Source: Tetrahymena thermophila SB210
Lineage: Eukaryota; Ciliophora; Oligohymenophorea; Hymenostomatida; Tetrahymenidae
Reading direction: 5' to 3'
Assembly (NCBI RefSeq): GCF_000189635.1
Contig: NW_002476348.1
Location: forward strand, 124,001-188,000
DNA length: 64,000 nt
Under the pieces are notes generated by a model that saw nothing but the letters and a program-made list of their open reading frames with translations, had not been told where the DNA came from and searched no databases. The position numbers were made by a program, and so were the translations under genes. Positions 37,402 to 49,000 of this stretch are shown in pieces (positions within the stretch are counted from its first letter, which is position 1; every line of letters begins with the position of its first letter).

Positions 37402-38152
37402 TATTTATTGAGAATTTAAAATAAAATAGATTTTACTTTTTTATTTATTATTTTAAAGATTGGTATAAAATTTATTTTTACTAAATAATTGATTGATTTT
37501 TTAATTAAATTTTTATTTATTTTTAATTTGATTTGATTTGTAATTTCTAATGAATTCTTATCAAACAATTAAATTTTTGATTTACAAAAAATCTTTGAAA
37601 TTTCTAAATCATAAATCAAAATTGATTTATTTATTTTACAAAATCTTAGTTACTTAAATTTATAAATTAATAAATTAATTCATATTGCATTTAGATATTC
37701 ATGAAAGCAATATTTTAAAACATGAATTATTATTCTAAGAAATGAATGAATTTTAAAGTAAGATTTAATTTATTAAGAAAAAAAAAATAATAATAATAAC
37801 TACATTGATGATTTATTTATACTTATTAAGAATTTTAAAAAAAATAGATTTTACTTTTTATTTATTATTTTAAAGATTGATATGAAATTTTTACTAAGTA
37901 TTTCATTGATTTTTTAATTAAATTTTTATTTATTTTTTATTTGATTTGTAATTACTAATTAATTCTTATCAAACCATTTAAATTTTTGATTAATAAAAAA
38001 TATTGAAATTTTTAAATCTATTTACATTTTTATTTACTTAATTTTATAACCTTTTGCTGTGTCTTTAAAACTGATGATTTTTACAATAGTATAATTAATT
38101 ATAAACTAAAAAAGATCAATACAAATATCAACAAAAAATAAAATTAAAAGAA
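36594..38152. other. Spacer with direct repeats upstream of GST3
   Basis: Noncoding, AT-rich. The right-hand kilobase is two direct copies of a ~435-bp block (listed separately), so the GST3 promoter lies in repeated DNA. No gene was seen. Confidence 0.6.
37190..38090. repeat. ~435-bp direct repeats upstream of GST3
   Basis: TTAGTTACTTAAATTTATAAATTAAT recurs in shifted form at about 37209 and 37645. It is followed in each by GAAAGCAATATTTTAAAA, TTATTATTCTAAGAAAT, AAAAAATAATAATAATAACTA and TTTATTATTTTAAAGATTG. A third, more diverged copy lies upstream of GST5 (about 41180-41590), in the matching position of the large duplication. The first copy contains an expanded TTTA run (37372-37404). Confidence 0.8.
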
Positions 38153-38806
38153 ATGATTACTCTTGGCTACTGGAATGCTAGAGGATTAGGATAGTCTATC
38201 CGTTTCTTACTTGCCTATTTAGGTGTAGAATATACTAATAAGGCATACAGCACACCAGAAGAATGGTTTGGTAAAGATAAAAATAACTTAGGTTTAGAAT
38301 TTCCAAATCTTCCTTATATTATCGATGGGGAATTTAAGCTTACTGAATCTTAAGCAATTCCTATCTATCTACTCAAGAAATACAAAAGAGTCGATTTATT
38401 AGGTTTATCTAATGATGGAAGCAACAGTGAGAGAGAAGTTAGAGTTGCTTAGCTTACTGGAGTTATCAAAGATATATACAAAGAAACACTTCCAGTATGT
38501 TTCAGCCCTGATTTCGATAAAATAAAAGATTAAGCTTTTGCTAAGGGTGAAGTTTTACTTAAAAAACTTGTAAGTTTTCTAGGTGATAAAGAATTTTTGC
38601 TCACTACTTTGACTTATGCTGATTTTCTCTTATATGAAATACTATGCTATTATAAGTATATTTATCCTTAAGCTATAACTCCTACATTAACAGCTTATAT
38701 GAATAGATTTGAGAATTTACCTGGTATTAAATAATACATAGCAAACCCAAACATAAATCTCAAAGCTTTTCTTCCTCCATTCGCTACTTGGTCAGGTCCT
38801 CAGTGA
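38153..38806 (+). CDS. Mu-class glutathione S-transferase (GST3)
   Basis: Intronless, 217 aa. LGYWNARGLGQSIR keeps Tyr6, but the usual AQP after RGL is GQS. FPNLPYIIDGEFKLTES retains the glutathione-binding loop, followed by QAIPIY, where most relatives here have SAIPIY. The helical domain carries LTYADFLLYE and a tail ending in TWSGPQ. It is the closest relative of GST5 (nearly identical over most of the protein) and is part of duplication copy 1. Expected role is cytosolic glutathione conjugation; whether the Ser-to-Gln change in the loop matters is unknown. Confidence 0.94.
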
Positions 38807-39890
38807 AAAAATAACGCTTTTGACATTAATTATCATAAAAAAGCTATTTTTTAAATATTAAGTTAGCAGTTTAAAGAAATAGAAATAATATTTTCTTTTA
38901 ATGTATTTTTTTGTTAATACATTCATTCTCTGTTAATAGTATTTTAATATTCATTCTATTTCTATAAAATATTCCATCTAATACTCAACTTTTTAAATAC
39001 ATTGTAAGTTTTATATTTATACTTCTAATGCTGTATAAACAAACAATAATGATAAAAATATGAATGAATTAAAAAGATAAAGATTTTTTAGATATGACTT
39101 TTCTTAGCATTAAATAAACAAAAAAATAATAAAAAGTATTCAAAAAATAATCTTAAATTTATCTAAGATAATTTTTTTAAATATATATTAATTTTATTTG
39201 ATTGTTTCATATTTATGGGTATGATTTTTTCTTACCTTGTTACATAATTTAGATGCAAAATATAGAGCTACAAAAGTTTAGACATTTTCATTAAAATTAT
39301 CATGGATAAGATTTTATTTTTAAAATTTACTGAATTAATAAAAATTAAATTTAAAAAAGCTTTTTGAAGAATTTACAAAAATAACTCAAACAAAATTATT
39401 TCATATTCATGAATGCAAAACTAAAAAAATTTATTTTTGCTTGAAGATCCAAGAGTATGCTAATTATATTATTTAAGGTAACACTCAAAATTAATATAAA
39501 TGATAAAAAATCATAATCAACCATAAATTATTTAAATTTTTATAAAAGTAACAAAATTTTTTTATTAATTTTCCTGGCGATTTCTGGGAACGGATTACTT
39601 GTAATAAATTTTAATTAGATAAATTGAAACTAAAAAGGATCTTTCTTTATTAAAGAATATTATTCGCTGATTTAATTATTTCTAAAATGGAAAACAATCT
39701 TATAAATTCTTAAATAATTACTAATTTAATTTAATTTAATTTTTAAGTTCTTTAATTTTTCTAATTCTTCACTTTAAATAGCAAATAGAAAATCTGTAGT
39801 TAGCTTTTTAATATAAAATATTGTAATTAATTTTCAAGATTTTTAAAAACTCAAAACAAGATAAAACTTAATATTAAAAGCTCAAGATTT
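38807..39890. other. Spacer between GST3 and GST4
   Basis: AT-rich, alignable with 42294-43371. It contains the conserved GC-richer block at 39566-39603 (listed separately). Otherwise nothing was recognised. Confidence 0.6.
39566..39603 (+). promoter_or_regulatory. Conserved GC-richer block upstream of GST4
   Basis: About 38 nt containing CCTGGCGATTTCTGGGAACG, close to half G+C in a region of over 80% A+T, located 288 nt before the GST4 ATG. The same sequence is unchanged 283 nt before pseudoGST6 although flanking spacer has diverged. TTCC and GGAA could pair around a short loop. A regulatory site or part of a small RNA are both possible; no known motif was identified. Confidence 0.4.
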
Positions 39891-40562
39891 ATGATAACTC
39901 TAGGATATTGGGGAGTTAGAGGTTTAGGAGAATCTGTTAGATATTTACTTGCCTATTTAAATGTAGATTATAAACACTAAGCTTATTATAATCCTTAAGA
40001 TTGGTTTGCTAAGGACAAGGCTTAACTTAAAATAGAGTTTTCAAATCTTCCCTATCTAATAGATGGAGAGTAGAAAATTACTGATTCCTATGCAATATCG
40101 ATCTACATCATAAGAAAGTATCATAGAGAAGACTTATTAGGATATTCAGAAGACGGAAGCTACAATGAAAGAGAAGTTAAAATTGCTTAGCTAATCGGCG
40201 TTACAAGAGATATATTTTAATAAATAGTACATATCTGTTTCAGCCCTTAATTTGATAAGATAAAGGATTAGGCTTTCGAAAAAGGACAAATATTTCTCAA
40301 TCAGCTAACTGATTTTCTTGGTGACAAACAATTTTTACTTGGTCATTTAAGTTTAGCAGATTTTCTGTTTTATGAAGCACTCACTTATTATTAAGTCCTT
40401 CATTCTTAATCTATTACCTAAAGGCATGAAGAGTATATGCATTAATTTGAAAGTCTTCCTGGTATTAAATAATATTTAAACTATGCTAGCAAAAACTTTA
40501 ATTCGTTTTTGTTAAATTTAAAGTAATAGTAACAGTAATAACAATAAAAAATTTCTTTATGA
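39891..40562 (+). CDS. Divergent mu-class GST with poly-Gln tail (GST4)
   Basis: Intronless, 223 aa. LGYWGVRGLGESVR keeps Tyr6 but replaces AQP with GES. The glutathione loop is FSNLPYLIDG followed by ITDSYAISIY, where relatives have TESSAIPIY, so Pro and one Ser are lost. The C-terminal domain keeps [14 protein letters not shown]. The normal WSGP ending is absent; instead the protein ends in eight consecutive Gln encoded almost wholly by TAA/TAG and then KISL. The frame is intact, so it is probably expressed, but substitutions at the binding loop suggest altered or reduced activity. Its duplicate at 43372 is broken. Confidence 0.88.
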
Positions 40563-41636
40563 AGATATTATAATAAATAAATAAATAATTATTAAATATA
40601 TACTAAAAATGTATTCAAATCATACAAAAGATGTTGTTTGTTTTTAAATTAAAGCAGTTCTAAAGTTGATAGAATTTATTTTTCATTTTAAAAAATACTT
40701 GAAAATGTTGTTTGTTTTTCTATAATTTGTAAATTAATTTTATTTTTTAATCTAATTAAATGAAAAGAAATGTTTTTAATTTAAAAAAGATTTTAAACAA
40801 TAAACAAATAATTTTTTAAACAGAAAAAATATTAAAAAAAAAAAAAAAATAAAATCATCAATAATTAAATAAAGATGCTTGGAATAAAGCAACCTATTCG
40901 CATTTGTGTTTAATGTATTTAATATTTATATCAGTTAAATTTTAATATTATTTCAGTTAAAAAAATGTTATTTTATCCTAAACCAAAATTCAAAATTTAT
41001 GACAAAAAAAATTTTTAAAAATAAAAGTTAAAAAACATAATAAAAATTTAATGTGTTTAAATGAATTAAAATTAATAAGAATACTAATATAAAAATATTA
41101 TTATTTTAAATGTTTTTATTCATGAAAAATAATATTAAAAAATAAAGGGCTTTATAAAATATAGTGATTTCTTATGATTAAATTTTAGAGCTATCAAAAC
41201 ACTAAAGCAATATTTTTAAAAATTAATTTTTATTCTCTTTAAAATGAATTTTATTTAATTTTTATTAAATAAAAAATAACAGTAACTAAATATATCATTT
41301 ATATTTATTTAGAATTTTTGCTAAAATAGACAATACTTTTGTATTTATTATTTTAAAGATTGAGATGAAATTTTTACTAAGTATTTCCTTAGTTTTTTAA
41401 TTAAATTTTTAATTATGTAATTTTTTAATTTGATTTGTGATTACTAATGAATTCTTATCAAACAATTAAAATTTTTGATTAATAAAAAATCTTTGAAATT
41501 TCTAAATCTATTTGAATTTCTATTTACTTAATTTTATGAGCTATAGCTGTGTCTTTAAAACTGATGATTTTTACAACAATCTAATTATAAATTATAAAAG
41601 ATCAATACAAATATTAAAAAAAAAAAATTAAAAGAA
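40563..41636. other. Spacer between GST4 and GST5
   Basis: AT-rich. The left ~220 nt match the 3' flank of pseudoGST6, and the right ~450 nt match the repeats upstream of GST3, so the junction between duplication copies lies near 40780-41130. No gene was seen. Confidence 0.6.
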
Positions 41637-42293
41637 ATGATTACTCTTGGCTACTGGAATGTTAGAGGATTAGGATAGTCTATCCGTTTCTTACTTGCTT
41701 ATTTGGGTGTAGAATATAATAGTAAGGTTTATAGCACAGCAGAAGAATGGTTTGGTAAAGATAAAAATAACTTAGGTTTAGAATTTCCAAATATTCCTTA
41801 TATTATCGATGGGGAATTTAAGCTTACTGAATCTTCAGCCATTCCTATCTATTTACTCAGGAAATACAAAAGAGCTGATTTATTAGGTTTTTCTAATGAT
41901 GGAAGCTACAGTGAGAGAGAAGTTAGAGTTGCTCAGCTTATTGGTGTTATAAAAGATATCTATAAAGAAACAATTCCAGTATGTTTCAGCCCTGATTTCG
42001 ATAAAATAAAAGATTAAGCTTTTGCTAAGGGTGAAGTTTTACTTAAAAAACTTGTAAGTTTTCTTGGAGATAAAGAGTTTTTGCTTAGTACTTTGACTTA
42101 TGCTGATTTTCTCTTATATGAAGTACTATGCTATTATAAGTATATTTATCCTTAAGCTATAACACCTACACTAACGGCTTATATGAACAGATTTGAGAAT
42201 TTACCAGGAATTAAATAGTACATAGCAAACCCAAGCATAAATCTCAAAGCTTTCCTTCCTACATTCAAATCTACATGGTCAGGTCCTCAATGA
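41637..42293 (+). CDS. Mu-class glutathione S-transferase (GST5)
   Basis: Intronless, 218 aa. LGYWNVRGLGQSIR with Tyr6, [23 protein letters not shown] for the glutathione site in two motifs, and LTYADFLLYEVLCYYK in the helical domain; it ends STWSGPQ. It is a recent paralogue of GST3, differing at scattered positions, and retains the common Ser in SSAIPIY that GST3 has lost. One more residue near the C-terminus accounts for the length difference. It is expected to be a functional cytosolic GST. Confidence 0.95.
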
Positions 42294-43371
42294 AAAAATA
42301 ATGCTTTTCATTTTCTCAAAATAGCTATATTTCTAATAATAAATTAGAAAGAAGTTTAACGAAATAGAAATGATATTTTCTTTTAATGTATTTTTATATT
42401 AATAGATAGATTCACTGTTGTTAGTTTTTTTAATACTCATTCTATTTCAATAAAATATACATATCCCATTTAATCTCAACTTTTCAATTACATCATTTAT
42501 TTTATAATTATTCTTTTAATGCTTTATTTATAAATAACATAATAAAGAAGTATGAATCAATAAGATAAAAATTTTCTTAACAAAGATTTTTCTTATTTAT
42601 TTATTTATTAAGGAGCAAAAAAAGAATAAAAAGTATGCAAAAAATAATAAATCAAAATATAAATAAAATAAGTTTATTTTTATAAAGCATTTATCAATTT
42701 TATTTGATTGTTTTTATTTTTTGATAATTATTTTTCCTTAATTAATTTTGTTAATAATTCAGTTATGCAATATATTGAGCTCTAAAATTTTAGATATTTT
42801 CATTAAAGCTGCCAAATATAAGATTTTATTTTTAAAATTTATGGAATTACAAAAAATTAAATTTAAAAAAGCTTATTGAAAATTTTGAAATCAAACAAAA
42901 TTTCATACTTATGTAAAACTAAAAAACATTTTATCTTGAAGGTCGGAGATATTGTAGTCAAGGTATGGTATATTATTTTAACTAAGACTCAATTAATCAT
43001 AATCAACTAAAAATTAATTAAATTTTTATAAAAGTAACAAAAATTTTTGATTAATTTTCCTGGCGATTTCTGGGAACGGATTACTTGTAGTAAATTTTAA
43101 TTAGATAATCCTAAATTAAAAGAGATCTTTCTTTAATAAAAGATATTATTCACTGATGTAATTTATTTATTAAATACATAATAATCTTATAAATTCGTAA
43201 ACAATTATTAATTAATATCTATATTTAAGTTTTTTAAAGTTTCTAAATTTTCACTTTAAATAACAAATAGAAAATCTGTTGTTAACTTTTAATGTAAAAT
43301 AATGTAATTAATTTTAAAAATTTTTAAAAATTCAAAACAAGATAAAACTTAATATCAAAAGCTCAAGATTT
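42294..43371. other. Spacer between GST5 and pseudoGST6
   Basis: AT-rich and alignable with 38807-39890, including the conserved block at 43051-43089. No gene was recognised. Confidence 0.6.
43051..43089 (+). promoter_or_regulatory. Second copy of the conserved GC-richer block
   Basis: The sequence around CCTGGCGATTTCTGGGAACG is identical to that at 39566-39603 over about 38 nt, while surrounding spacer shows substitutions and indels. It lies 283 nt upstream of the pseudogene's ATG. Confidence 0.4.
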
Positions 43372-44023
43372 ATGATAACTCTAGGATATTAGGGAGTTAG
43401 AGGTTTAGGAGAATCTGTTAGATACTTACTTGCCTAATTAAATGTAGATTATAAACACTAAGCTTATTATAATCCTTAAGGTTGGTTTGTTAAAGACAAG
43501 GCTTAACTTAAAAAAGAGTTTTCAAATCGATGGAGAGTAGAAAATTACTGATTCCTATGCAATATCGATCTATATCATAAGGAAGTATCATAGAGAAGAC
43601 TAATTAGGATATTCAGAAGACGGAAGCTACAATGAATGAGAAGTTAAAAGTGCTTAGCTTATTGGTGTTACAAGAGATATATTTTAATAAATAGTACATA
43701 TCTGTTTCAGTCCTTAATTTCATTAGATAAAGCATTAAGCTTTCGAAAAAGGACAAATAATTTTGAATCAACTAACTGATTCTCTTGGTGAGAAACAATT
43801 TTTACTTGTTCTTTAAGTTTAGCATATTTTCTGTTTTATGAAGCACTCACTTATTATTAAATCCTTCATCTTTAATCTATTACCTAAAGGCATGAAGAGC
43901 ATATGTATTAATTTGAAAATCTACCTGGTATTAAATAATATTTAAACTATGCTAGCAAAAACTTTAATTCGTTTTTGATAAATTTAAAGTAATTAATAGT
44001 AATAATAAAAAATATCTTTATGA
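43372..44023 (+). pseudogene. GST pseudogene (GST6), broken copy of GST4
   Basis: Colinear with GST4 from ATG to TGA but clearly disabled. A 14-bp deletion after the FSN codons removes the glutathione-loop segment and shifts the frame; an AGA codon in the NEREVK region has become TGA; and a 1-bp loss at the LLGHLSLAD segment shifts the frame again. TGG-to-TAG (Trp7) and TAT-to-TAA changes would be Gln codons in this code, not stops. The poly-Gln tail is also eroded. Decay followed the segmental duplication. Confidence 0.9.
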
Positions 44024-44337
44024 AGATATTCTAATAAACAGTTATTAAATATGTACTAAAAATGTATTAAAATCATATAAAAGGTGTTATTTTTAATTTA
44101 AGCAGTTCTAAAATTAATAAAATTTATTTTTGTTTTTCAATAATACTAAAAAATTTTGTTTTCAATTAAGATTAATTTTTTTTCTTTCTATTAATTAATT
44201 GAAAAGTAGTGTTTTTAATTTATTTTGATTTTAAATTTTTAAAATATTTTTGTAAACAGAGAAAATAAAAATAAAATCAACAATAATTAAATTTATAATT
44301 TAAGTAATTACTTATTTTTTACAAAAAAAAAAAAAAA
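44024..44337. other. Convergent spacer
   Basis: 314 nt between the GST pseudogene (plus) and the end of the NACHT-WD40 gene (minus). It is AT-rich with a long A run at 44323-44337 next to the latter's stop codon. Confidence 0.6.
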
Positions 44338-46056
44338 TCAAATTTCATATAATTAAGCAAACAAATTTATATTTTAAAATTTATCACTTTATTCATTATT
44401 ATTTTAAATTTCATCAAGCTTTTACAATCCTTTTGCTGAATCAAGTATTTTACACCCTAAATCATGGCATAAAGCAAGATATTTTCCACAAGGAGAGAAG
44501 GATAAATAATTGATTTTACCTTCATAGTTATATATTACATTTAAGAGTACAAAATCTTATTTAGTGTGATATACTTCACAGCAGTTAGTATCAAATCCAA
44601 TAATTAAATATTTAGAGTCTAATGAAAATGCTGCACATAAAGGTAATGCTTTTTTATCTAAAAAAATAATTTTAAATATAAATTTTTATAAAACTATTTA
44701 ATTTTACTTTGAATTGTTTTAATTAATTTAAAATTGTCTGATATATCGGAGATGTTACATCTTTTATCATACGAAACAGAGGCATAATACTTATTATCAG
44801 AGGAAAAAATAACTTAATAGATTTTACCTCCATGCCCATATTTAACATAAATTTCTTAAAATTCATTGTTAATATCCCACACCCTGCAAGTATTCTACTC
44901 TCCTATGCTAAAATATGCACTGTCTTTAGAGTATGTCATAGGACAATTATAAAATGTTGCTATATTAATTTTCCTAATATGTTCGAAATCCTTTTTAATT
45001 AAATATACATCTAACTATTTATGAGTTAGTATTGTTAGATACTTCCCATCAAATGAGAAAATTATATTTTGTACTGAAGAATTTTATTAGATTTATTTTA
45101 TTTATTTAAAATCTTATTCTAAGTTCCATATTTAACAAGCATTTCCCTCCACACCAAGAGCTAAATATTTTCCATCTGGAGAAAAAGCAGCTGATTAAAT
45201 TTTATAATCTTAACTCTTAAAAGTATTTTTAAGCTCAAATCCTTTATTGACAGTCCACACTCTGCAATCTTTATCATTTGCGTATGTAGCTAAATAAGTG
45301 TTTTAATTATAGAAATCTGCTTACTTTACAAAATTGTTATGGCTTTAGAGAATTTTAATACTTTCATAACTTTTTTCTATATTCCAAACCTGGAAAGTAC
45401 CATGAATGCAAGTTGTAGCAAAATATTTGCTGTTTAACGGATTGAATACTGCTAATATAAGCGATTTGTCATGTATAATATTTATAATTTCAAAGTCTTT
45501 TTCAGAATCATAAATTATGCAACCCTCATATTCAGCCAGAGTTAATAAATATTTGCTATCCGGTGAAAAAGTTGTGGAAGATATACTAAATTTATGTTGA
45601 GATAACTATTTAATCAGATTGAATTCCTTATTTACTTTCCAAATTTTACAAATTTTATCATCAGAAACTGTGACCATGTATTTATTGTCTTTGGAAAAAC
45701 ATAAATCATTAATATGATTACTATGACCTTATATTTATTTTAACATATCAAAATCCTATTCTACATCAAATATAAAAAAATCTTTTTGTTTGTAAGCAGC
45801 TAAGTATTTGCTATTAGCAGAAAAACTCATTTTCATTGTCCATCCTCCATAATCCTCACTTTCATTTTCTTATTTTTTATTTATAAAAATTTATAAAACT
45901 TCAAATTACTCAAAATTCAGATTTATTTTATCAATTAAAATCATTACTCAAAAAAATAAATAAAGATATTCTAAAATATTCTATTCAAAATGTAATAAGA
46001 AAATATGACAAATGTTTTGAAATTAAAATAATTTGGGATTTCTGTTCAGAATAATC

Positions 46057-46091
<35 letters not shown>

Positions 46092-49000
46092 TTGTTTACA
46101 TTATTGCCATTTTTTTAATTTATATTTGCTTGCTATTAATTAAAAATAATAAAGTATTCGATTAAGTTAAATTCTAAATGCTTATTTTTCTATTTATTTA
46201 AATGATAATTTTGAGAAACTTAAAACTTACTTTTCTATTATTTTTTTAATTAATATAAAACTTAAAATTAAGAGTTATTTGATTAATTAAATTAAATCAG
46301 TGATCTCAAATAAAACTAAAATATCCTATTTAAAAAATGAATTTAATATTTAGAATATATGATATATGTTTTCAAATAAAAATATTATGGGATTTACTGA
46401 TCAAAATTATTCCTATTAATCTTATTTATATTTTAAATGCTTATTTTTCAATTTATTTAAATAATAATTTGTAAAATTCAAATTTTACCTTTAAGCTTGT
46501 CTATTATTTTTATTGAAGAAAAATTGTTGTTTGGATTCAGAATATTGAAGCTGTTATCATACAAACTTAAAACTAGGTACTTTTGATCTGGTGAAAAAGT
46601 TAAATGGATTATTTCTTAGTTTAGTTTTAAGGATTTTGTTAGCTCAAACTGTTTTGAGATATTCCATATTTTACAAAAGTTATCTATTGAGCAAGTAGCT
46701 AAATACGTACCATTTGGAGAAAAAGAGAGAGAATTAATTTTATCATCGTGTGCTTTAATTTTATGGAGTAAGCTATAAGATTTAGATGGATCCCATACTC
46801 TTAAATAAGAATCATCTGAACATGTTGCTAGATATTTACCATCAGAGGAGAATTAGATTTATCCAATTTTATTTGTGTGAGCAGAAATAAAATATTTAAC
46901 TTAAAAATCATTTTAAATATCTAAGATTTAACAAACAAATAGCTATGAGCTAATGCTAAGATATTTAGAATCTCTAGAAAAATGGAAAGAGTTTATATTT
47001 TCATTGCGGTCAAGTTCGAATACTAATTCAAAATCATTTTCAACATTCCAAACTTTTGCATTATTTACCGTTAATATAACAAAGTATTTACTGTCATATG
47101 AAAATATAGAGTATTCAGGCAAAATAAAATTATCAGATTTATAATTGATCCTTTCCAACAAATCTTCATTATTAGATTTCTACCACACTTCAAATTAATT
47201 TTCATTTAAAGCAACATATAAAGTATCTTAATTATTTGAAATAATATTTTCAAAGCTAATGCTATCCAGCTTTTTCTTCAGCTAAAATGATTGAAGCTCA
47301 AATAAAAGCATATAATAATCTTAATATGAGATGATAAATTCTTTGACAAGATGATGGTTTTAACCTTCTAATTATATTTATTTGAATCCTTTAGAAATGT
47401 TTCCATAGAATGTTTATTTGTTTTCTAAATTTACTAAGTAGTTATTATTTTTATATTAAATATTTTTTATTATGTAAGGAAACTTGAAAGATTAGACGGT
47501 TTCTAAGTTAGAAGGATTTACTTCAAATAGAGACTATTAAGAATACAAAAAAAGATTATTTTCTTCAAGCACTATAGCTTTTATGCTTTAGCAACACACT
47601 TTCTTAGATCCAAGTAGAACTTGTTCTTAAATAGAAAAGCTATTAATATATCCAGATTTACTGACTGAAAATATTTTGTCTTAGTATAATATTTATCCAT
47701 TAGATTGATAAACATCATCCATATCAAATTCTTTTTTGCAGGAATTTATCATGGCATTTTTTGTCAATGAGCTCTCAAAACTGCAGAGGTTTTAGTTTTC
47801 AAGATATGAATAATTAAAATTGCATTAATCGAAATTCATCCTAAAACTCTTTCGAGTTGGTAGGTAAGATTTTGAAAAAGAGCACTTTGCTATGCTCAAT
47901 TCTTCAAAAGCAAATTTGCTAATGAATAGAGTAGATAGTAGATTAGAAGCTCCTCTATCTATTTCACTTACATCAGTTATTTTATTAATTGTTGATCTAC
48001 GAAGATATTGAATGAATCTATTAGTTTTAGTGATATCTTTTTCACTGTAATTTTGTATGAAGGATTCGCTTTCTATTTCCTGTTTAATGAGTCTATAAAA
48101 TTTAACTAAAACTTGCTACTCTGACTTATTTTTCTCTAAATTCATTACAATTTTCTTATTTATGTTAAATTAAATTAATTTTTGCATTTCCAAATTGTAA
48201 ATTTCTTCTCCATGAATATCAAAATCGTATTTAAAAGCCCTAGCAACAAAGTATTCAAATAATGATTTGTGTTTAAACTCAATTATTTATGAGTATTTTC
48301 CCACTTGTTCTTCTTCACTATCATTATCCTTAACTTTAGTAATTATTTTAGAATTCACATAATTTACTATTTTTTGTTACAAGTTGCTTTAGTCTTCTTA
48401 TTTGAGCATATTACAAATATTAGGCTATAAATGAAATACGATTTCCTCTTTAGTGAGCTGCAAAAAGTTAGCTTTGAAACCTTTATTGAGAAACATCTGC
48501 ATGGCTACTGATTGAAAATACACAAAAAATGACTAAACTACTTCAGCTATTAACTACTTGTTTGCTTGGCTTTCTTATATTTGATCAATGAAATCAACAG
48601 CCTCTCTTTAAAACTGCTCTTAGAAAAATATTTCTTGAATTTAAATTTAGTCAGTTATGTTATGAATTATATCTGATAATTCTTCTTACTTTTTATTTAT
48701 CACCATTCTTGTAAATAAGTAGAGATTAATAGGTAAGAATAGTAAGTTTTCTAGCTATTTATTATTCAAGCACATCTCCATCATACTCAAAAACTAATTT
48801 TCATTTATTTGAATTTATTGTTACTTAATGGTCTGCTTTTCAAAGAACTTCTTGCAGTACTAATCAACATCTTTTCTCATAAACTCTTACAACTTAACTA
48901 TACAATAAGATGTTTCATCTCTTACCATTTAGCTATCATCTATACTAAAGTATAATTGTGCATCAGTTTCTGATAACTTTTCCATTCTTGAAGAAACAAT

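Larger units (their letters stand above)
37640..40780 (+). repeat. Segmental duplication, copy 1 (GST3 + GST4)
   Basis: This block contains promoter repeat, GST3, spacer, GST4 and 3' flank. It aligns colinearly with 41130-44260: GST3/GST5 starts are 3484 bp apart and GST4/pseudoGST6 starts are 3481 bp apart. Spacer similarity is also visible around the CCTGGCGATTTCTGGGAACG block. Ends are approximate. Confidence 0.85.
41130..44260 (+). repeat. Segmental duplication, copy 2 (GST5 + pseudoGST6)
   Basis: Second copy of the two-gene unit at 37640-40780, shifted by about 3.48 kb, colinear over genes and spacers. The first gene has been kept intact, while the second has acquired a deletion, premature TGA and further indels. 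Ends are approximate. Confidence 0.85.

Noticed and set aside
39566-39603. STAT-type (TTCN3GAA) or heat-shock binding site
   Set aside because: One palindromic core is not enough; STAT proteins are not expected in ciliates and the spacing does not fit a heat-shock element.
43372-44023. GST6 as a functional gene with a spliced intron
   Set aside because: The 14-bp loss lacks splice sites, and an independent TGA and another indel also disrupt the frame.
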